Positions 45,938-55,811 of a DNA stretch of 64,000 bases are shown here, piece after piece. Origin of the DNA: Leminorella grimontii ATCC 33999 = DSM 5078 (GTDB lineage: Bacteria > Pseudomonadota > Gammaproteobacteria > Enterobacterales > Enterobacteriaceae); contig NZ_AUUA01000001.1 in assembly GCF_000439085.1 (NCBI RefSeq), positions 186,001 to 250,000 on the forward strand, written 5' to 3'. Position 1 is the first letter of the stretch, and the number at the start of each line of letters is the position of its first letter. The position numbers and the translations under genes were made by a program. The notes below the pieces were generated by a model that saw only the letters and a list, made by a program, of their open reading frames with translations, was not told where the DNA came from and ran no database searches.

Positions 45938-47032
45938 TTAGTTAAGAATAAAGGTAGTCATAACGGCGGCATGATCGGACGTTCCGCCCGTTGCGCCCCC
46001 GCCGATATTACCCACACAGACAGAATTCTTAACGGACAAGCGGCTTCCCTTGTAATAAATGTAATCAATGCGTCCTGGAGCGATCATCGTAGGCTCTCGG
46101 TCGGACCACGTCCGCGGTTTGGGCGCATCGGCAGCCTGCGGTTGCCAGCTTGAGCAAGGGTGAGTCAGCGGGTTTGGATTGGCCTCTCGATAGGAGTCTT
46201 TCAGCCCCGCAGCCATAAACACTTTGGATACGGGAAAGGGGATCGCAATACCAAAATGTCCGCTTTTCCATTCTTCCTCCCAGTCCAAATGTGAGAACGA
46301 GTTACCGTCACCGGCTAGAATGAACGGCTCTTTGTCTGCATTAGCTAGCAAGGAGCCGCTTTTTTCGACAATTTGTTTTGCTTGATCGGCGCGATGAGCC
46401 TCTTTGTCGAGAATTGTTTTAATCGCCTGTTTTTCATCAAGCGTGCTGTCATAGCGAAGCGTTTCTACATTTCGCCTGTCAACATATAGCTGATTGAGGT
46501 CTTGCTCTGCGCCCCAGGATGACGTCAGCCAGAAATTCGCTACCCATAATGGCGAGCCTTTTACGTCCAATTTTACTGCGCCATAGTTAAAACGATTAAT
46601 TTTAGGATTATTGATGGTCGTGTCGGCACTATCAAAAATATGATAGTCGGTAATAGGATAAATAGACCAAATCGTCAGGTTGTCAGCGGAACCATTTCCC
46701 AGTCCCATTTCATACTTTCCGGGAAAACAGCTGCCTTGCTCACCGGTAAATTTATGCTGTTTATTCGCAAAACAGGACACGGTATAGCTGAATACGTTTT
46801 CCGGTTTAATATTATTTGCCTTCGCAAAGGCCGCTTTAATCGCCGATTGTCGGCTATAGGTTTCCTGAAGCGTCATAACGTTGGGCTGCATGGACTCTAT
46901 GTCTCGAGTCAGATGGCTATCTTGGGAACCGTGCCAGATATTCCAGGTCAGGAATTTTATTTCCTGCGGCGCAGAAATAGCGCCTGTCGTCCACAGCATA
47001 AGCGAAACGGGAAAAAGTACTAAATATTTCAT
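45938..47032 (-). CDS. Secreted endonuclease/exonuclease/phosphatase-family protein
   Basis: 364 residues with a signal peptide (about 1-20, ending GAISA). The EEP (DNase I-like) metal and catalytic motifs are all visible: FLTWNIWHG (Asn), MTLQET (Glu), ILAGDGNSF, PGRIDYIYYKG and GTSDHAAVMT (terminal Asp-His). Three Cys pairs suit the periplasm or outside. It could be a nuclease, sphingomyelinase-like or inositol-phosphate phosphatase; the substrate cannot be read off. AAGGAG precedes the ATG. Confidence 0.88.
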   Translation of the reverse strand: MKYLVLFPVSLMLWTTGAISAPQEIKFLTWNIWHGSQDSHLTRDIESMQPNVMTLQETYSRQSAIKAAFAKANNIKPENVFSYTVSCFANKQHKFTGEQGSCFPGKYEMGLGNGSADNLTIWSIYPITDYHIFDSADTTINNPKINRFNYGAVKLDVKGSPLWVANFWLTSSWGAEQDLNQLYVDRRNVETLRYDSTLDEKQAIKTILDKEAHRADQAKQIVEKSGSLLANADKEPFILAGDGNSFSHLDWEEEWKSGHFGIAIPFPVSKVFMAAGLKDSYREANPNPLTHPCSSWQPQAADAPKPRTWSDREPTMIAPGRIDYIYYKGSRLSVKNSVCVGNIGGGATGGTSDHAAVMTTFILN

Positions 47033-47327
47033 TTATTATCTCCTTGCTATTTATAAGGGGGCGCCTTTTATCCCAGTGTTTGTGATTTTCGCCGATGCGA
47101 ATATGGCGATGGTGAACGATAACCCAACGTTAACGTGAAAACGTTGAGTTAAACTTTATGCCACCATTTTTGAACTCTTCCGGCAGGGGAAAAGCGTCTG
47201 GATAATCAAAAGTCGGTTTAACTCATTTGCACTATTACAATTATTAAGGGCAAAAAAAGTGAGAGTATTAACATAATCAACATGAGTGTTTAAACGTACG
47301 ATTATTCGCTTCGCTGGAAGTGCGTTA
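47033..47327. other. Gap between the EEP gene and a small ORF
   Basis: 295 bases without a supported gene. It contains an inverted repeat CAACGTT / AACGTTG near 47125-47146; the rest is AT-rich and presumably holds the two divergent promoters. Confidence 0.5.
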
Positions 47328-47462
47328 ATGAAATGGCTCTATTTTGCATCAGCAACTCTCTTGATTACCTATCTTTACCTACTCAATAACACAATGACGG
47401 GAAAAATTGGTATCATCCCCTCCGCCGCTGAGAGCTGTTTAGCGGAAATTGTTTTTTATTAA
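47328..47462 (+). CDS. Possible small membrane protein
   Basis: 44 codons, MKWLYFASATLLITYLYLLN then a polar half ending AEIVFY. One hydrophobic segment (about 3-19) right after Met-Lys, as in small membrane proteins or a signal anchor. GGAAG 8 bases before the ATG is acceptable. It ends 15 bases before the flavodoxin gene. No homologue recognised, so it may be chance. Confidence 0.35.
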   Translation: MKWLYFASATLLITYLYLLNNTMTGKIGIIPSAAESCLAEIVFY

Positions 47463-47477
47463 TAGGTTGTAGATGTA

Positions 47478-48062
47478 ATGACCCACATAGTCATGGTTTT
47501 TCATAGCGGATATGGACATACGGCAAAGGCGGCGGACGCCGTTGCCAAAGGGATTGGGGAAGTTAACGGCGTACGGCTTGAAGCGTTTGCCATCGATGCC
47601 GAGGGCAATCTTTCCGAGCAGGGATGGGCGGCGCTGGCCGCGGCGGACGCCATTGTGTTTGGCAGCCCGACCTATATGAGCGGGCCGTCCTGGCAGTTTA
47701 AACGGTTTGCCGATGCGTCGTCCCGCCAATGGGTGGCGCAGCAGTGGAAAGACAAGCTGTTCGCTGGCTTTACCAACTCGGCCAGCATGAACGGCGACAA
47801 GCTTAGCACCCTCGACTACCTGTTCCACCTTTCTCAGGAGCACGGCGGCGTTTGGGTTGGCATGGGCATGTTGCCTTCCAATACCAAGGCGGCGACGCGA
47901 AACGACGTAAACTACGTCGCCGGCTTTTCGGGGCTGATGACGGTGTCGCCGGCGGACGCATCGGTAGAAGAAGCGCCGCTGCCGGGCGATTTGGAAACCG
48001 CGCGCCTGTTTGGGCAACGGGTTGCACAGGCGGCGCTGCGCTGGTCGGGTAGGTCGCAGTAG
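47478..48062 (+). CDS. Flavodoxin/WrbA-like NAD(P)H-dependent oxidoreductase
   Basis: 194 residues with the flavodoxin fold. FMN-phosphate loop HSGYGHTAKAADAV (about 9-22), the second flavin loop FGSPTYMSGPSWQFKRF, and TNSASMNGDKLSTLDYLF. This is the WrbA-like NADPH-dependent FMN reductase group, which makes two-electron quinone reduction likely. The ribosome binding site is weak. Confidence 0.88.
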   Translation: MTHIVMVFHSGYGHTAKAADAVAKGIGEVNGVRLEAFAIDAEGNLSEQGWAALAAADAIVFGSPTYMSGPSWQFKRFADASSRQWVAQQWKDKLFAGFTNSASMNGDKLSTLDYLFHLSQEHGGVWVGMGMLPSNTKAATRNDVNYVAGFSGLMTVSPADASVEEAPLPGDLETARLFGQRVAQAALRWSGRSQ

Positions 48063-48190
48063 CGCATTAAAAAGGCTCACGGAGGGAAATTATTTCTTCT
48101 CTTCGTTGTCTTAATCTATGGTAACCTAAGTAAAGGTTCGGTGGTTTTTTATACCCTTTGTTTTGGTTCAAATTAAGAAGGACAGACTTA

Positions 48191-48892
48191 ATGGATCCTC
48201 GTTATAACGGTACGATTACACAGCGCGCTGAGGGCGGTCTTCAGGCGTTTATGGCTCAGGTCTATGGATGGATGACCTGCGGGCTGCTGTTGACCGGCGT
48301 CACCGCATGGATGGTGCCCGGTACGGCGCTGCAGGCGTTTATCTTCTCCAGCAACATCACTTTCTACGGGCTTATCATCGCGCAGCTGGGCGTGGTGTTC
48401 TTCCTCTCCGGCATGGTGTCTCGCATTAGCGGCGCGATGGCGACGACGCTGTTTATGCTTTACTCCGTGTTGACGGGGCTGACGCTTTCCAGCGTATTTA
48501 TCGTTTATACCTCCGCGTCGATCGCCAGTACGTTCTTTATTACCGCCGGCACCTTCGGCGCGATGAGCGTATACGGCTACACCACCAAGCGTGACCTAAC
48601 TAAGCTGGGCAGCCTGATGGTGATGGGCCTCATCGGCATCCTGCTGGCTTCTATCGTCAACATCTTCTTGAAGAGCGCGCCGCTGTACTGGGCCATCACC
48701 TACATCGGCGTTATCGTGTTCGTTGGCCTGACCGCCTATGATACCCAGAAGCTGAAAGCGATTGGCGAATCCGCCTCTATGGACGACCGCGAGTCCTATC
48801 GTAAGAACTCCATCATGGGCGCATTGACCCTGTATCTGGACTTCATCAACCTGTTCCTGATGCTGCTGCGCATTTTGGGCGACCGTCGCTAA
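48191..48892 (+). CDS. ybhL: Bax inhibitor-1 family membrane protein YbhL
   Basis: 233 residues from the ATG with AAGGA upstream. Seven hydrophobic segments; MAQVYGWMTCGLLLTGVTAW, the conserved YGYTTKRDLTKLG loop, VGLTAYDTQKLK (with the family's pair of acidic pH-sensing residues near the end) and LYLDFINLFLMLLRILGDRR. The family carries calcium leak activity in some members; the role in bacteria is not settled. Confidence 0.95.
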   Translation: MDPRYNGTITQRAEGGLQAFMAQVYGWMTCGLLLTGVTAWMVPGTALQAFIFSSNITFYGLIIAQLGVVFFLSGMVSRISGAMATTLFMLYSVLTGLTLSSVFIVYTSASIASTFFITAGTFGAMSVYGYTTKRDLTKLGSLMVMGLIGILLASIVNIFLKSAPLYWAITYIGVIVFVGLTAYDTQKLKAIGESASMDDRESYRKNSIMGALTLYLDFINLFLMLLRILGDRR

Positions 48893-48915
48893 TTTCGAGC
48901 GGTGGGCTATTCTTT

Positions 48916-48941
48916 AAGGGCGCGTTGATGAACGCGCCCTT
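48916..48941 (+). terminator. Hairpin after ybhL
   Basis: Perfect 11-bp stem AAGGGCGCGTT / AACGCGCCCTT with GATG loop, 24 bases after the stop. The following ATCATTT is only loosely T-rich. Confidence 0.65.
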
Positions 48942-49133
48942 ATCATTTCCGGTAGGGCGCCTCTTCCCGACGCGTCTTTTCGTGACACGCCTCTCAGTTT
49001 AGTATACGCTTGCGCGTCCGGCGTACTTTCGGTCTACGCCAGCGTTATTCCCTTATTTGAATGTCTCGTCGGGGCCGTAGCAGACCTGTTGCCATATATG
49101 GTGGTCTGCCGGACGGGGCTGGAGCTTTTTTGC

Positions 49134-50465
49134 ATGTCTTTTGATTCTCTTGGCCTAAGCGCCGATATTCTCCGCGCCGTAGAAGAGATGGGCTACCGCC
49201 AGCCTACGCCGATCCAACAGCAGGCCATTCCTGTGGTACTTTCCGGCCGCGACCTTATGGCCTGCGCCCAAACCGGCACCGGTAAAACCGCCGGATTTAC
49301 GCTGCCGCTGCTGCAGCGCTTGATAACGACCTCTCCTGCCGCCAAAGGCGGTCGTCGCCCCGTCAGAGCGCTTATTTTGACGCCGACGCGCGAACTGGCT
49401 GCGCAGATAGGGGAAAACGTGAGCGACTATAGCCGCTACCTGAAAATCCGCTCTTTGGTAGTGTTCGGCGGCGTTAGCATTAACCCTCAGATGATGAAGC
49501 TTCGCGGCGGCGTTGACGTACTGGTCGCGACGCCGGGCCGCCTGTTGGACTTAGCGCATCAAAACGCGGTTGACCTCTCTCAGGTTGAGATTTTGGTGCT
49601 GGACGAAGCCGACCGCATGCTGGACATGGGCTTTATTCACGATATTCGCCGCGTGCTGGCGCGCCTGCCGGCCAAAAGGCAAAACCTGCTGTTTTCCGCG
49701 ACGTTTTCCAATGACATCAGGGCGCTGGCCTCTACGCTTTTGCATAATCCGGCCTCGGTTGAGGTTGCGCCGCGCAACGCGCCGTCAGAGCTGGTGGACC
49801 AAAAAGTGCACTTTGTCGATAAGAAGCGCAAGCGCGAGCTGCTGTCGCACCTGATTGGGCAAGGGCAGTGGCGTCAGGTGCTGGTATTTACCCGCACCAA
49901 GCACGGCGCTAACCATCTGTCTGAGCAGTTGAATAAAGACGGCATCAGCGCGATGGCTATTCACGGCAACAAAAGTCAGGGGGCAAGAACGCGCGCTCTT
50001 GAAGGCTTCAAGCAGGGAAATATTCGCGTGCTGGTGGCAACCGACATCGCCGCCCGTGGATTAGACATCGAGCAGCTTCCCCACGTCGTCAACTACGAGT
50101 TGCCTAACGTGCCGGAAGACTACGTTCACCGCATCGGACGCACCGGTCGCGCGGAATGTAACGGCGAAGCGCTGTCGCTGGTCTGCGTGGATGAGCACAA
50201 GCTGCTGCGCGACATCGAGCGACTGCTGAAGTTTGAAATTCCGCGCATGGCGCTGCCGGGCTATGAGCCCGATCCGAGCATTCAGGCTGAGCCTATCGTT
50301 AACGGTCGCCAAAACCGCGGCCAGCGCGGCGGTGGTAACGGCGGCGGAGGTCGCGCCCAGCCGTCGGCCAATCGTGCGCCGTCGGCCGAGAGAAGAGGCG
50401 AGCGTCAAGGGCAGGGGCAGCGCCGCCGCAAGCCTCAGGCGTCGCGTCGACCGGCGGAAGGTTAA
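49134..50465 (+). CDS. rhlE: ATP-dependent RNA helicase RhlE
   Basis: DEAD-box helicase acting in ribosome assembly and RNA turnover. 443 residues from the ATG giving [19 protein letters not shown] motif PTPIQQQ, Walker [66 protein letters not shown]. The basic C-terminal tail is rich in Gly, Arg and Gln ([20 protein letters not shown]). Confidence 0.97.
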   Translation: MSFDSLGLSADILRAVEEMGYRQPTPIQQQAIPVVLSGRDLMACAQTGTGKTAGFTLPLLQRLITTSPAAKGGRRPVRALILTPTRELAAQIGENVSDYSRYLKIRSLVVFGGVSINPQMMKLRGGVDVLVATPGRLLDLAHQNAVDLSQVEILVLDEADRMLDMGFIHDIRRVLARLPAKRQNLLFSATFSNDIRALASTLLHNPASVEVAPRNAPSELVDQKVHFVDKKRKRELLSHLIGQGQWRQVLVFTRTKHGANHLSEQLNKDGISAMAIHGNKSQGARTRALEGFKQGNIRVLVATDIAARGLDIEQLPHVVNYELPNVPEDYVHRIGRTGRAECNGEALSLVCVDEHKLLRDIERLLKFEIPRMALPGYEPDPSIQAEPIVNGRQNRGQRGGGNGGGGRAQPSANRAPSAERRGERQGQGQRRRKPQASRRPAEG

Positions 50466-50520
50466 TTAGCCTCTTGCGGAAGGGAAGTCGTCTTCCCTGT
50501 TGAAATAAGCGTCAACGTTT

Positions 50521-50552
50521 AAAAGCCTGTGGTTTACATCGCAGGCTTTTTT
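50521..50552 (+). terminator. rhlE terminator
   Basis: AAAAGCCTG / CAGGCTTTT with a 12-base loop and further T, 55 bases after the rhlE stop. Confidence 0.88.
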
Positions 50553-50731
50553 CTATATTAAGCGCTTTACGCTCCCCTAGAATATGCCAAGAAATATGCA
50601 GGCCATCATGGATTATGTTGTTTTATTTTGGTTGCGCACGCGGCGATTGCTATTTTTAATCGCCATCAATTAAAATGGCCGCCGTTTTGTACCATGGACG
50701 TTTTCTTTTTATTTTGGCAAGGAGCGCTGAA

Positions 50732-51469
50732 ATGCCCGCTTTATTAATTGTGTTTATTCAAGTCATGTGTGGTATCCATGCCGTAAGAAGTGGGCAGGAG
50801 CGATACTGGCTCTATCTGATTATCGGCCTTCCGGGGCTCGGGTGTGCGATTTACGCGCTGGCGGTGATGGTGCCGGACTGGCTCGGCAGCCGCGACGGAA
50901 AGCGCCTTATCCGCCACGCTCACGATAAAATTGACCCTGAGCGCCACCTGCGCGCGCTGCGCGAAGAGCTGGAGATCGCAGAAACCAGCCAAAACCACCT
51001 TCATCTGGCCGACGAGCTGGCTCGCATTGGGCAACACGAAGAGGCCGCCGTTCACTACGGGAAGGCGCTGAGCGGTATTTTTATTACCGATCCTCACATT
51101 ATGCTCAAGCTGGCGGCGGCGCAGCTGGCCAGCCGCGATGCGCTCGCCTGTCGCAATACGCTTGATGACCTTATCAAACACAATCCCGACTTTATGTCGC
51201 CGGACGGCCACCTGCTGTACGCCCGCGCGCTGACGGCTCAGGGGGAGCTTGATAAGGCAGAGGATGAATATCGCGTGCTGATTGACTACTACTCTGGCCC
51301 GGAGGCGCGCTTTCGCTACGCGCAGCTGCTAAAGGATAAAGGCGACTTTGCCGGAGCCAAACACCAGCTGGAGACGATTGCGCTTATCGCCCGCCGGTCA
51401 AAGCCCCACTACCGCAAGCTGCACAAGGCCTGGCTGGCCAAGGTTAATCAGGAGCTTAAGGCGCTGTAG
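50732..51469 (+). CDS. Membrane-anchored TPR protein
   Basis: 245 residues from the ATG with AAGGAG in front; longer frames upstream lack support. Two N-terminal membrane helices (about 1-15 and 26-48, including LYLIIGLPGLGCAIYALAVM) and then a cytoplasmic or periplasmic array of TPR units from about residue 70, such as LADELARIGQHEEAAVHYGKAL and HLLYARALTAQGELDKAEDEYRVL. A scaffold role is likely; partners unknown. Confidence 0.82.
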   Translation: MPALLIVFIQVMCGIHAVRSGQERYWLYLIIGLPGLGCAIYALAVMVPDWLGSRDGKRLIRHAHDKIDPERHLRALREELEIAETSQNHLHLADELARIGQHEEAAVHYGKALSGIFITDPHIMLKLAAAQLASRDALACRNTLDDLIKHNPDFMSPDGHLLYARALTAQGELDKAEDEYRVLIDYYSGPEARFRYAQLLKDKGDFAGAKHQLETIALIARRSKPHYRKLHKAWLAKVNQELKAL

Positions 51470-51485
51470 TTTTATTTACCGCTAT

Positions 51486-51520
51486 TTTTGCCGGCCTATA
51501 AAATAAACGGGCCGGCAAAA
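51486..51520. other. Inverted repeat after the TPR gene
   Basis: TTTTGCCGGCC / GGCCGGCAAAA, a perfect 11-bp stem with a 13-base loop. Both strands end in A rather than T, so it is not a standard terminator, but it can stabilise the 3' end. Confidence 0.45.
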
Positions 51521-51755
51521 CTCATCCTTATTGCTAAATCTGGCGCAGGCCGTTTATATATTTCCACGCGAAAAATGTAATAACAGGTTAATTATATTTA
51601 CACTTTTTTATAACTAGTCCCCCGTCGCGTTAATTGGCTGAATATTATTAACATATCGTGCTGGCCTTTTTTATTTCTTTATTTTCCATTAAAAGAATAT
51701 GAAATAATTAATTATTCCCGAATCAAGGGTTTCAACAATCACCAAGGAATAATTA

Positions 51756-52310
51756 ATGAAAAAGTCACTTTGTCGCTTAGCCGTCGGCGTTGCGTTATTC
51801 ACGTCGGCGTCGGCGATGGCTATTAGCGTAAACGGGCAGGTTGGGGAAGATTATTCCAACCTTCAGGTGGGAATGGGAACAGACTCCACGGGCCTGTATT
51901 CCACTGTGGACTGGACGCACAACGATGATAACGGCGATATCGTCGGTCTGGGGCTGGGCGTAGGCCTTCCGTTAGGGCCAATGACGATTTCCGTCGGCGG
52001 CAAAGGCATGTATTTACGTTCTAAAGACCACAGCGAAGACAGCGACGACTACGCGGCCGCCGTCGGCGGCGGCCTTCGTCTGCCGATTGGCAAGCGTTTT
52101 TCTCTACAGGGTTCTGCCTACTACGCGCCGGACTCCCTATCCAGCGGCATCAATTCCTATTCTGAACTGACCGGCGGCGTTCGCTGGGACATCCTGCGGC
52201 CCTTTAGCGTTGAAGCCGGCTATCGCTATGTGAATCTGGAAGGAAAGGACGGCAACCGCGATAACGCCATTGTCGACGGCCCGTATGTGGGCGGCAGCGT
52301 GCACTTCTAA
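51756..52310 (+). CDS. YfaZ-family outer-membrane protein
   Basis: 184 residues with a signal peptide (about 1-22, ending SAMA). The mature part is a run of amphipathic strands with many Gly/Tyr (SVEAGYRYVNLEGK, GPYVGGSVHF), ending in Phe as outer-membrane barrels do. Matches the YfaZ family of small porin-like proteins. CAAGGAA precedes the ATG. Confidence 0.85.
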   Translation: MKKSLCRLAVGVALFTSASAMAISVNGQVGEDYSNLQVGMGTDSTGLYSTVDWTHNDDNGDIVGLGLGVGLPLGPMTISVGGKGMYLRSKDHSEDSDDYAAAVGGGLRLPIGKRFSLQGSAYYAPDSLSSGINSYSELTGGVRWDILRPFSVEAGYRYVNLEGKDGNRDNAIVDGPYVGGSVHF

Positions 52311-52327
52311 TCCGCTTACGCTAAGCG

Positions 52328-52362
52328 AAAGGCCTGACGAAACTCCTCCGTCAGGCCTTTTT
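52328..52362 (+). terminator. Terminator after the YfaZ-like gene
   Basis: AAAGGCCTGACG / CGTCAGGCCTTT stem with a 9-base loop and TTTTT. It may also act on the converging exporter operon. Confidence 0.9.
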
Positions 52363-52383
52363 ACTATGGAAAACAACGCCTCG

Positions 52384-53277
52384 TTAAGAAGACTGCTGCG
52401 CCCTGGCCGCTTCATCGGCGGCGCGGATGGCGGCGATCTTTTTGCCGAACGCCAGCTGAAGGATAACCAGCAGCGCAAATGCCGGAAGCAGCGCGCTCAG
52501 TGCGGATATGCCGGTCGCACCCTTGATCAGCATCGCGCCGGAGGCTATCAGCAGCAGGAACACCATAACGCGGAACACCTTCACCGAAATGCGCTTGTGA
52601 ACGTACTGGCCGACGATCGAGCCTAAAATCATGGTCGGAATGCAGAAAATAACCAGCTTAAAGGTCGAAATCGTCAGTATTCCGCTGGTAGCCAGGCCGC
52701 CGACGATGGCGATGTTGTTGGCGGTAAAGAAGGCGTTCAGCGTGCCGCGAAACGCGGCTGGCCCGAGGTTTCTCAGCATGCCGTACATCACCACCGGCGG
52801 CCCGTTGGTGGAGAAGGCCGCGCCTAGCGCCCCGGCAATGGCGCCCATTGGGGCGGCAATCCATCGGCGATCGTAAATGGGCAGCTTCGGAATAAACAGG
52901 CTGTAGAACGAATAGAGAATAAGAAAGCCGCCCAGCCCGATTTTCATCATATGGTCAGGCACGTAGGACAGCGCGTACAGTCCCACGGGTATGCCAAGGA
53001 AAGAGAACAGGATGAGCACCGCGGCCGACTTCCAGTCCGTTTCTTTACGCGACAGCCAGGTGGCGTAAAGCGCGGTAGCGGTGCCGACGATGACCGACAT
53101 CGGCGCCGCCATTTTTAACGGCAGCACCATGGTGATGAGCGGCATTGAGGTTAATCCGCCGCCGAAGCCGGCGCAGATGCCCACAAAGGTATAGAGAAAC
53201 ATCACCGCAATGACGATGAGTATGGCGCTGGTTTCCAGCGCAGCGCCGTCGGGCGTAAACAGGTTGAAAAATTCCAT
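52384..53277 (-). CDS. TauE/SafE-family membrane exporter
   Basis: 297 residues, about eight membrane helices, TauE/SafE/YfcA family (anion, sulphite and sulphonate exporters). Family marks: GICAGFGGGLTSMPLITMVLPLK near residue 35 and the repeated half GAIAGALGAAFSTNGPPVVMYGM. The ATG at 53277 has AGAGGTG just before it and is preferred over the GTG six bases upstream. Last gene of the sugar operon, 9 bases after the SDR gene. In this context it probably exports an acidic end product. The basic C-terminal end is cytoplasmic. Confidence 0.9.
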   Translation of the reverse strand: MEFFNLFTPDGAALETSAILIVIAVMFLYTFVGICAGFGGGLTSMPLITMVLPLKMAAPMSVIVGTATALYATWLSRKETDWKSAAVLILFSFLGIPVGLYALSYVPDHMMKIGLGGFLILYSFYSLFIPKLPIYDRRWIAAPMGAIAGALGAAFSTNGPPVVMYGMLRNLGPAAFRGTLNAFFTANNIAIVGGLATSGILTISTFKLVIFCIPTMILGSIVGQYVHKRISVKVFRVMVFLLLIASGAMLIKGATGISALSALLPAFALLVILQLAFGKKIAAIRAADEAARAQQSS

Positions 53278-53286
53278 ATTCACCTC

Positions 53287-54075
<789 letters not shown>

Positions 54076-54939
54076 TTAGGCGTTGTTTTTGACGATTTTG
54101 AACGTGGCGCAGAAGTCTTCACCGCCGAGGTGAGACTCCAGCCCCTTGTCATAGACGGACTTCACGACGTTGACGCCGGGGAGGTTTAGGCCAGATTCCT
54201 CCAGCATTTTCTTCATGATGTTGACGTCTTTGGCCATATTTTGCAGAGAGAAGGCGGTGCGATAGTCTTCGGCAATCAGGCTGTCTATTTTGCTGTCGAG
54301 ATAAAAGCAGGTCGCGCCGCCGTAGGAGATGGCTTCACGAAATGCCGATTTGGCAATGTCATAGTGTTCTGCGGCCGTGAGCATTTCGTTGACGGCGTTT
54401 TGGATGCCCGCCACCTGTACGTTATGCAGCATCTTCATCACCAGCCCGCGGCCGTTCTGGCCCATGTGGATTTGATTGCAACCCATCATAGCGAGAATCG
54501 GACGTACGGTTTCCCACGCCGACTTGTCGCCGCCGACGTAGATCCCCAGTTCGCCCTTGACGGCGGCCGGGACCGACTTCACTACCGGCGCGTCGAGCAT
54601 GACGGCGCCGGTTTTCGCGACTCTGGTGGCCAGCGCTTCGGACACCGAAGGCTCAATGGTGGACATATCGATAGTGATTTGCCCCTCATGCAGATGGGGG
54701 AGCATTTGCTCATAAACGGCGATGACGTGCTCAGAGCGGGGAACCATGCTGATGATAACGTCAGCTCGCTTAGCGATATCTTCAACGGACTCCGCCGCCT
54801 GAGCGCCGACCGAGGTCAGCTTGGCGACGGCCTGCGGGCTGATGTCGTAAACCAGAACGGGACCGTCAAACTTGGCGACGACGTTTTTTGACATGGCTTC
54901 GCCCATAAGGCCAAGCCCGATAAAACCGATGGTTTTCAT
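54076..54939 (-). CDS. Beta-hydroxyacid dehydrogenase (3-hydroxyisobutyrate dehydrogenase family)
   Basis: 287 residues. NAD(P)-binding GFIGLGLMGEAMSKN (5-19), catalytic Lys169. The substrate loop, usually DAPVSGG, reads DAPVVKS (116-122), placing Lys121 where E. coli YihU (sulfolactaldehyde reductase) has Arg and normal family members have Gly. The usual KxxNN reads KMLHN (169-173). Other possible roles are reduction of glycolaldehyde, lactaldehyde or tartronate semialdehyde from the aldolase step. The start overlaps the SMP-30 stop by one base. Confidence 0.88.
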   Translation of the reverse strand: MKTIGFIGLGLMGEAMSKNVVAKFDGPVLVYDISPQAVAKLTSVGAQAAESVEDIAKRADVIISMVPRSEHVIAVYEQMLPHLHEGQITIDMSTIEPSVSEALATRVAKTGAVMLDAPVVKSVPAAVKGELGIYVGGDKSAWETVRPILAMMGCNQIHMGQNGRGLVMKMLHNVQVAGIQNAVNEMLTAAEHYDIAKSAFREAISYGGATCFYLDSKIDSLIAEDYRTAFSLQNMAKDVNIMKKMLEESGLNLPGVNVVKSVYDKGLESHLGGEDFCATFKIVKNNA

Positions 54940-55811
54940 TATTCTTTCTCTTTAAATTTAGGTTTATAAGCGCCGGCAACGGCGACGTTCAGCGTAAAAA
55001 TGGCCCCTGACAGAGGGCGTGCGGAGATCTCTTCCTGCGTCATGTTTTCCCGCGTAGTGGTGATATAAAGCGTCTTCATATCCGACCCGCCGAAGCACAC
55101 CATGGTCGGGCAGCGTACCGGCAGTCGATGTTCCTCAAGCAGTTCGCCTTCAGGAGAGAAGCGGGCGATGCGATAGCCGTCAAACAGCGCGCTCCAGTAG
55201 CATCCCTCGACGTCTACCGCCGCGCCATCGGGGCGGCCGTTGCCCGGTTCGAAGATTTTCCATGCCTGCCGCAGGCCCGGTTCGCCCTGATTTAACGGCG
55301 TCCGGTAGATAACGTGGTTGGGCGTATCGCTGGTGTACATCCAGTGGCCGTCGGGTGAGAACGCAAGCCCGTTGGCGCCGAGAATGTCGCACTGAACGAC
55401 GGTGGTTTTCAGCTCAGAATCCACGCGGCAAAGCAGCGCGCCGTTATAGTCTCTGGGCCCCCAGTAGGTACCTGCGTAGAAGCGGCCAAGCGGGTCGGTG
55501 CCGCCGTCGTTAAAGCGGGCAAGCTTCGGGTTGTTGGGGTTATCGCAGACCTTCTGCGAAAGCCGCCCGTCAGCGTCGGCAAGCCAGATGCTTGAGCGCA
55601 TAGCGACGATAAAGCCGCCGCGTTCGCGCAGTGCAAAGCAGCCGACTTCTTCTTCAAACGTCAAAACCGAATGGCGGCCATCCGCAGGCCAGTAGCGGTG
55701 GATCTGCTTTTTCAGTATGTCGGTCCAGTAAAGCGACTGGCTGTCGGCGTCCCAGATGGGGCACTCCGGCAGCTCGCCCTGATAATCAAAAAGAACGCGG
55801 GGTTCATTCAT
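54939..55811 (-). CDS. SMP-30/gluconolactonase-family aldonolactonase
   Basis: 290 residues, six-bladed propeller of the SMP-30/regucalcin family. Metal ligands are expected in LPECPIWDADSQSLYWTDI (Glu), ARFNDGGTDPLGRFYAG (Asn), LGANGLAFSPDG (Asn) and MYTSDT (Asp). Opens a sugar 1,5- or 1,4-lactone to the aldonate between the SDR and the dehydratase. The start overlaps the epimerase end by 8 bases and the stop overlaps the reductase start. Confidence 0.92.
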   Translation of the reverse strand: MNEPRVLFDYQGELPECPIWDADSQSLYWTDILKKQIHRYWPADGRHSVLTFEEEVGCFALRERGGFIVAMRSSIWLADADGRLSQKVCDNPNNPKLARFNDGGTDPLGRFYAGTYWGPRDYNGALLCRVDSELKTTVVQCDILGANGLAFSPDGHWMYTSDTPNHVIYRTPLNQGEPGLRQAWKIFEPGNGRPDGAAVDVEGCYWSALFDGYRIARFSPEGELLEEHRLPVRCPTMVCFGGSDMKTLYITTTRENMTQEEISARPLSGAIFTLNVAVAGAYKPKFKEKE

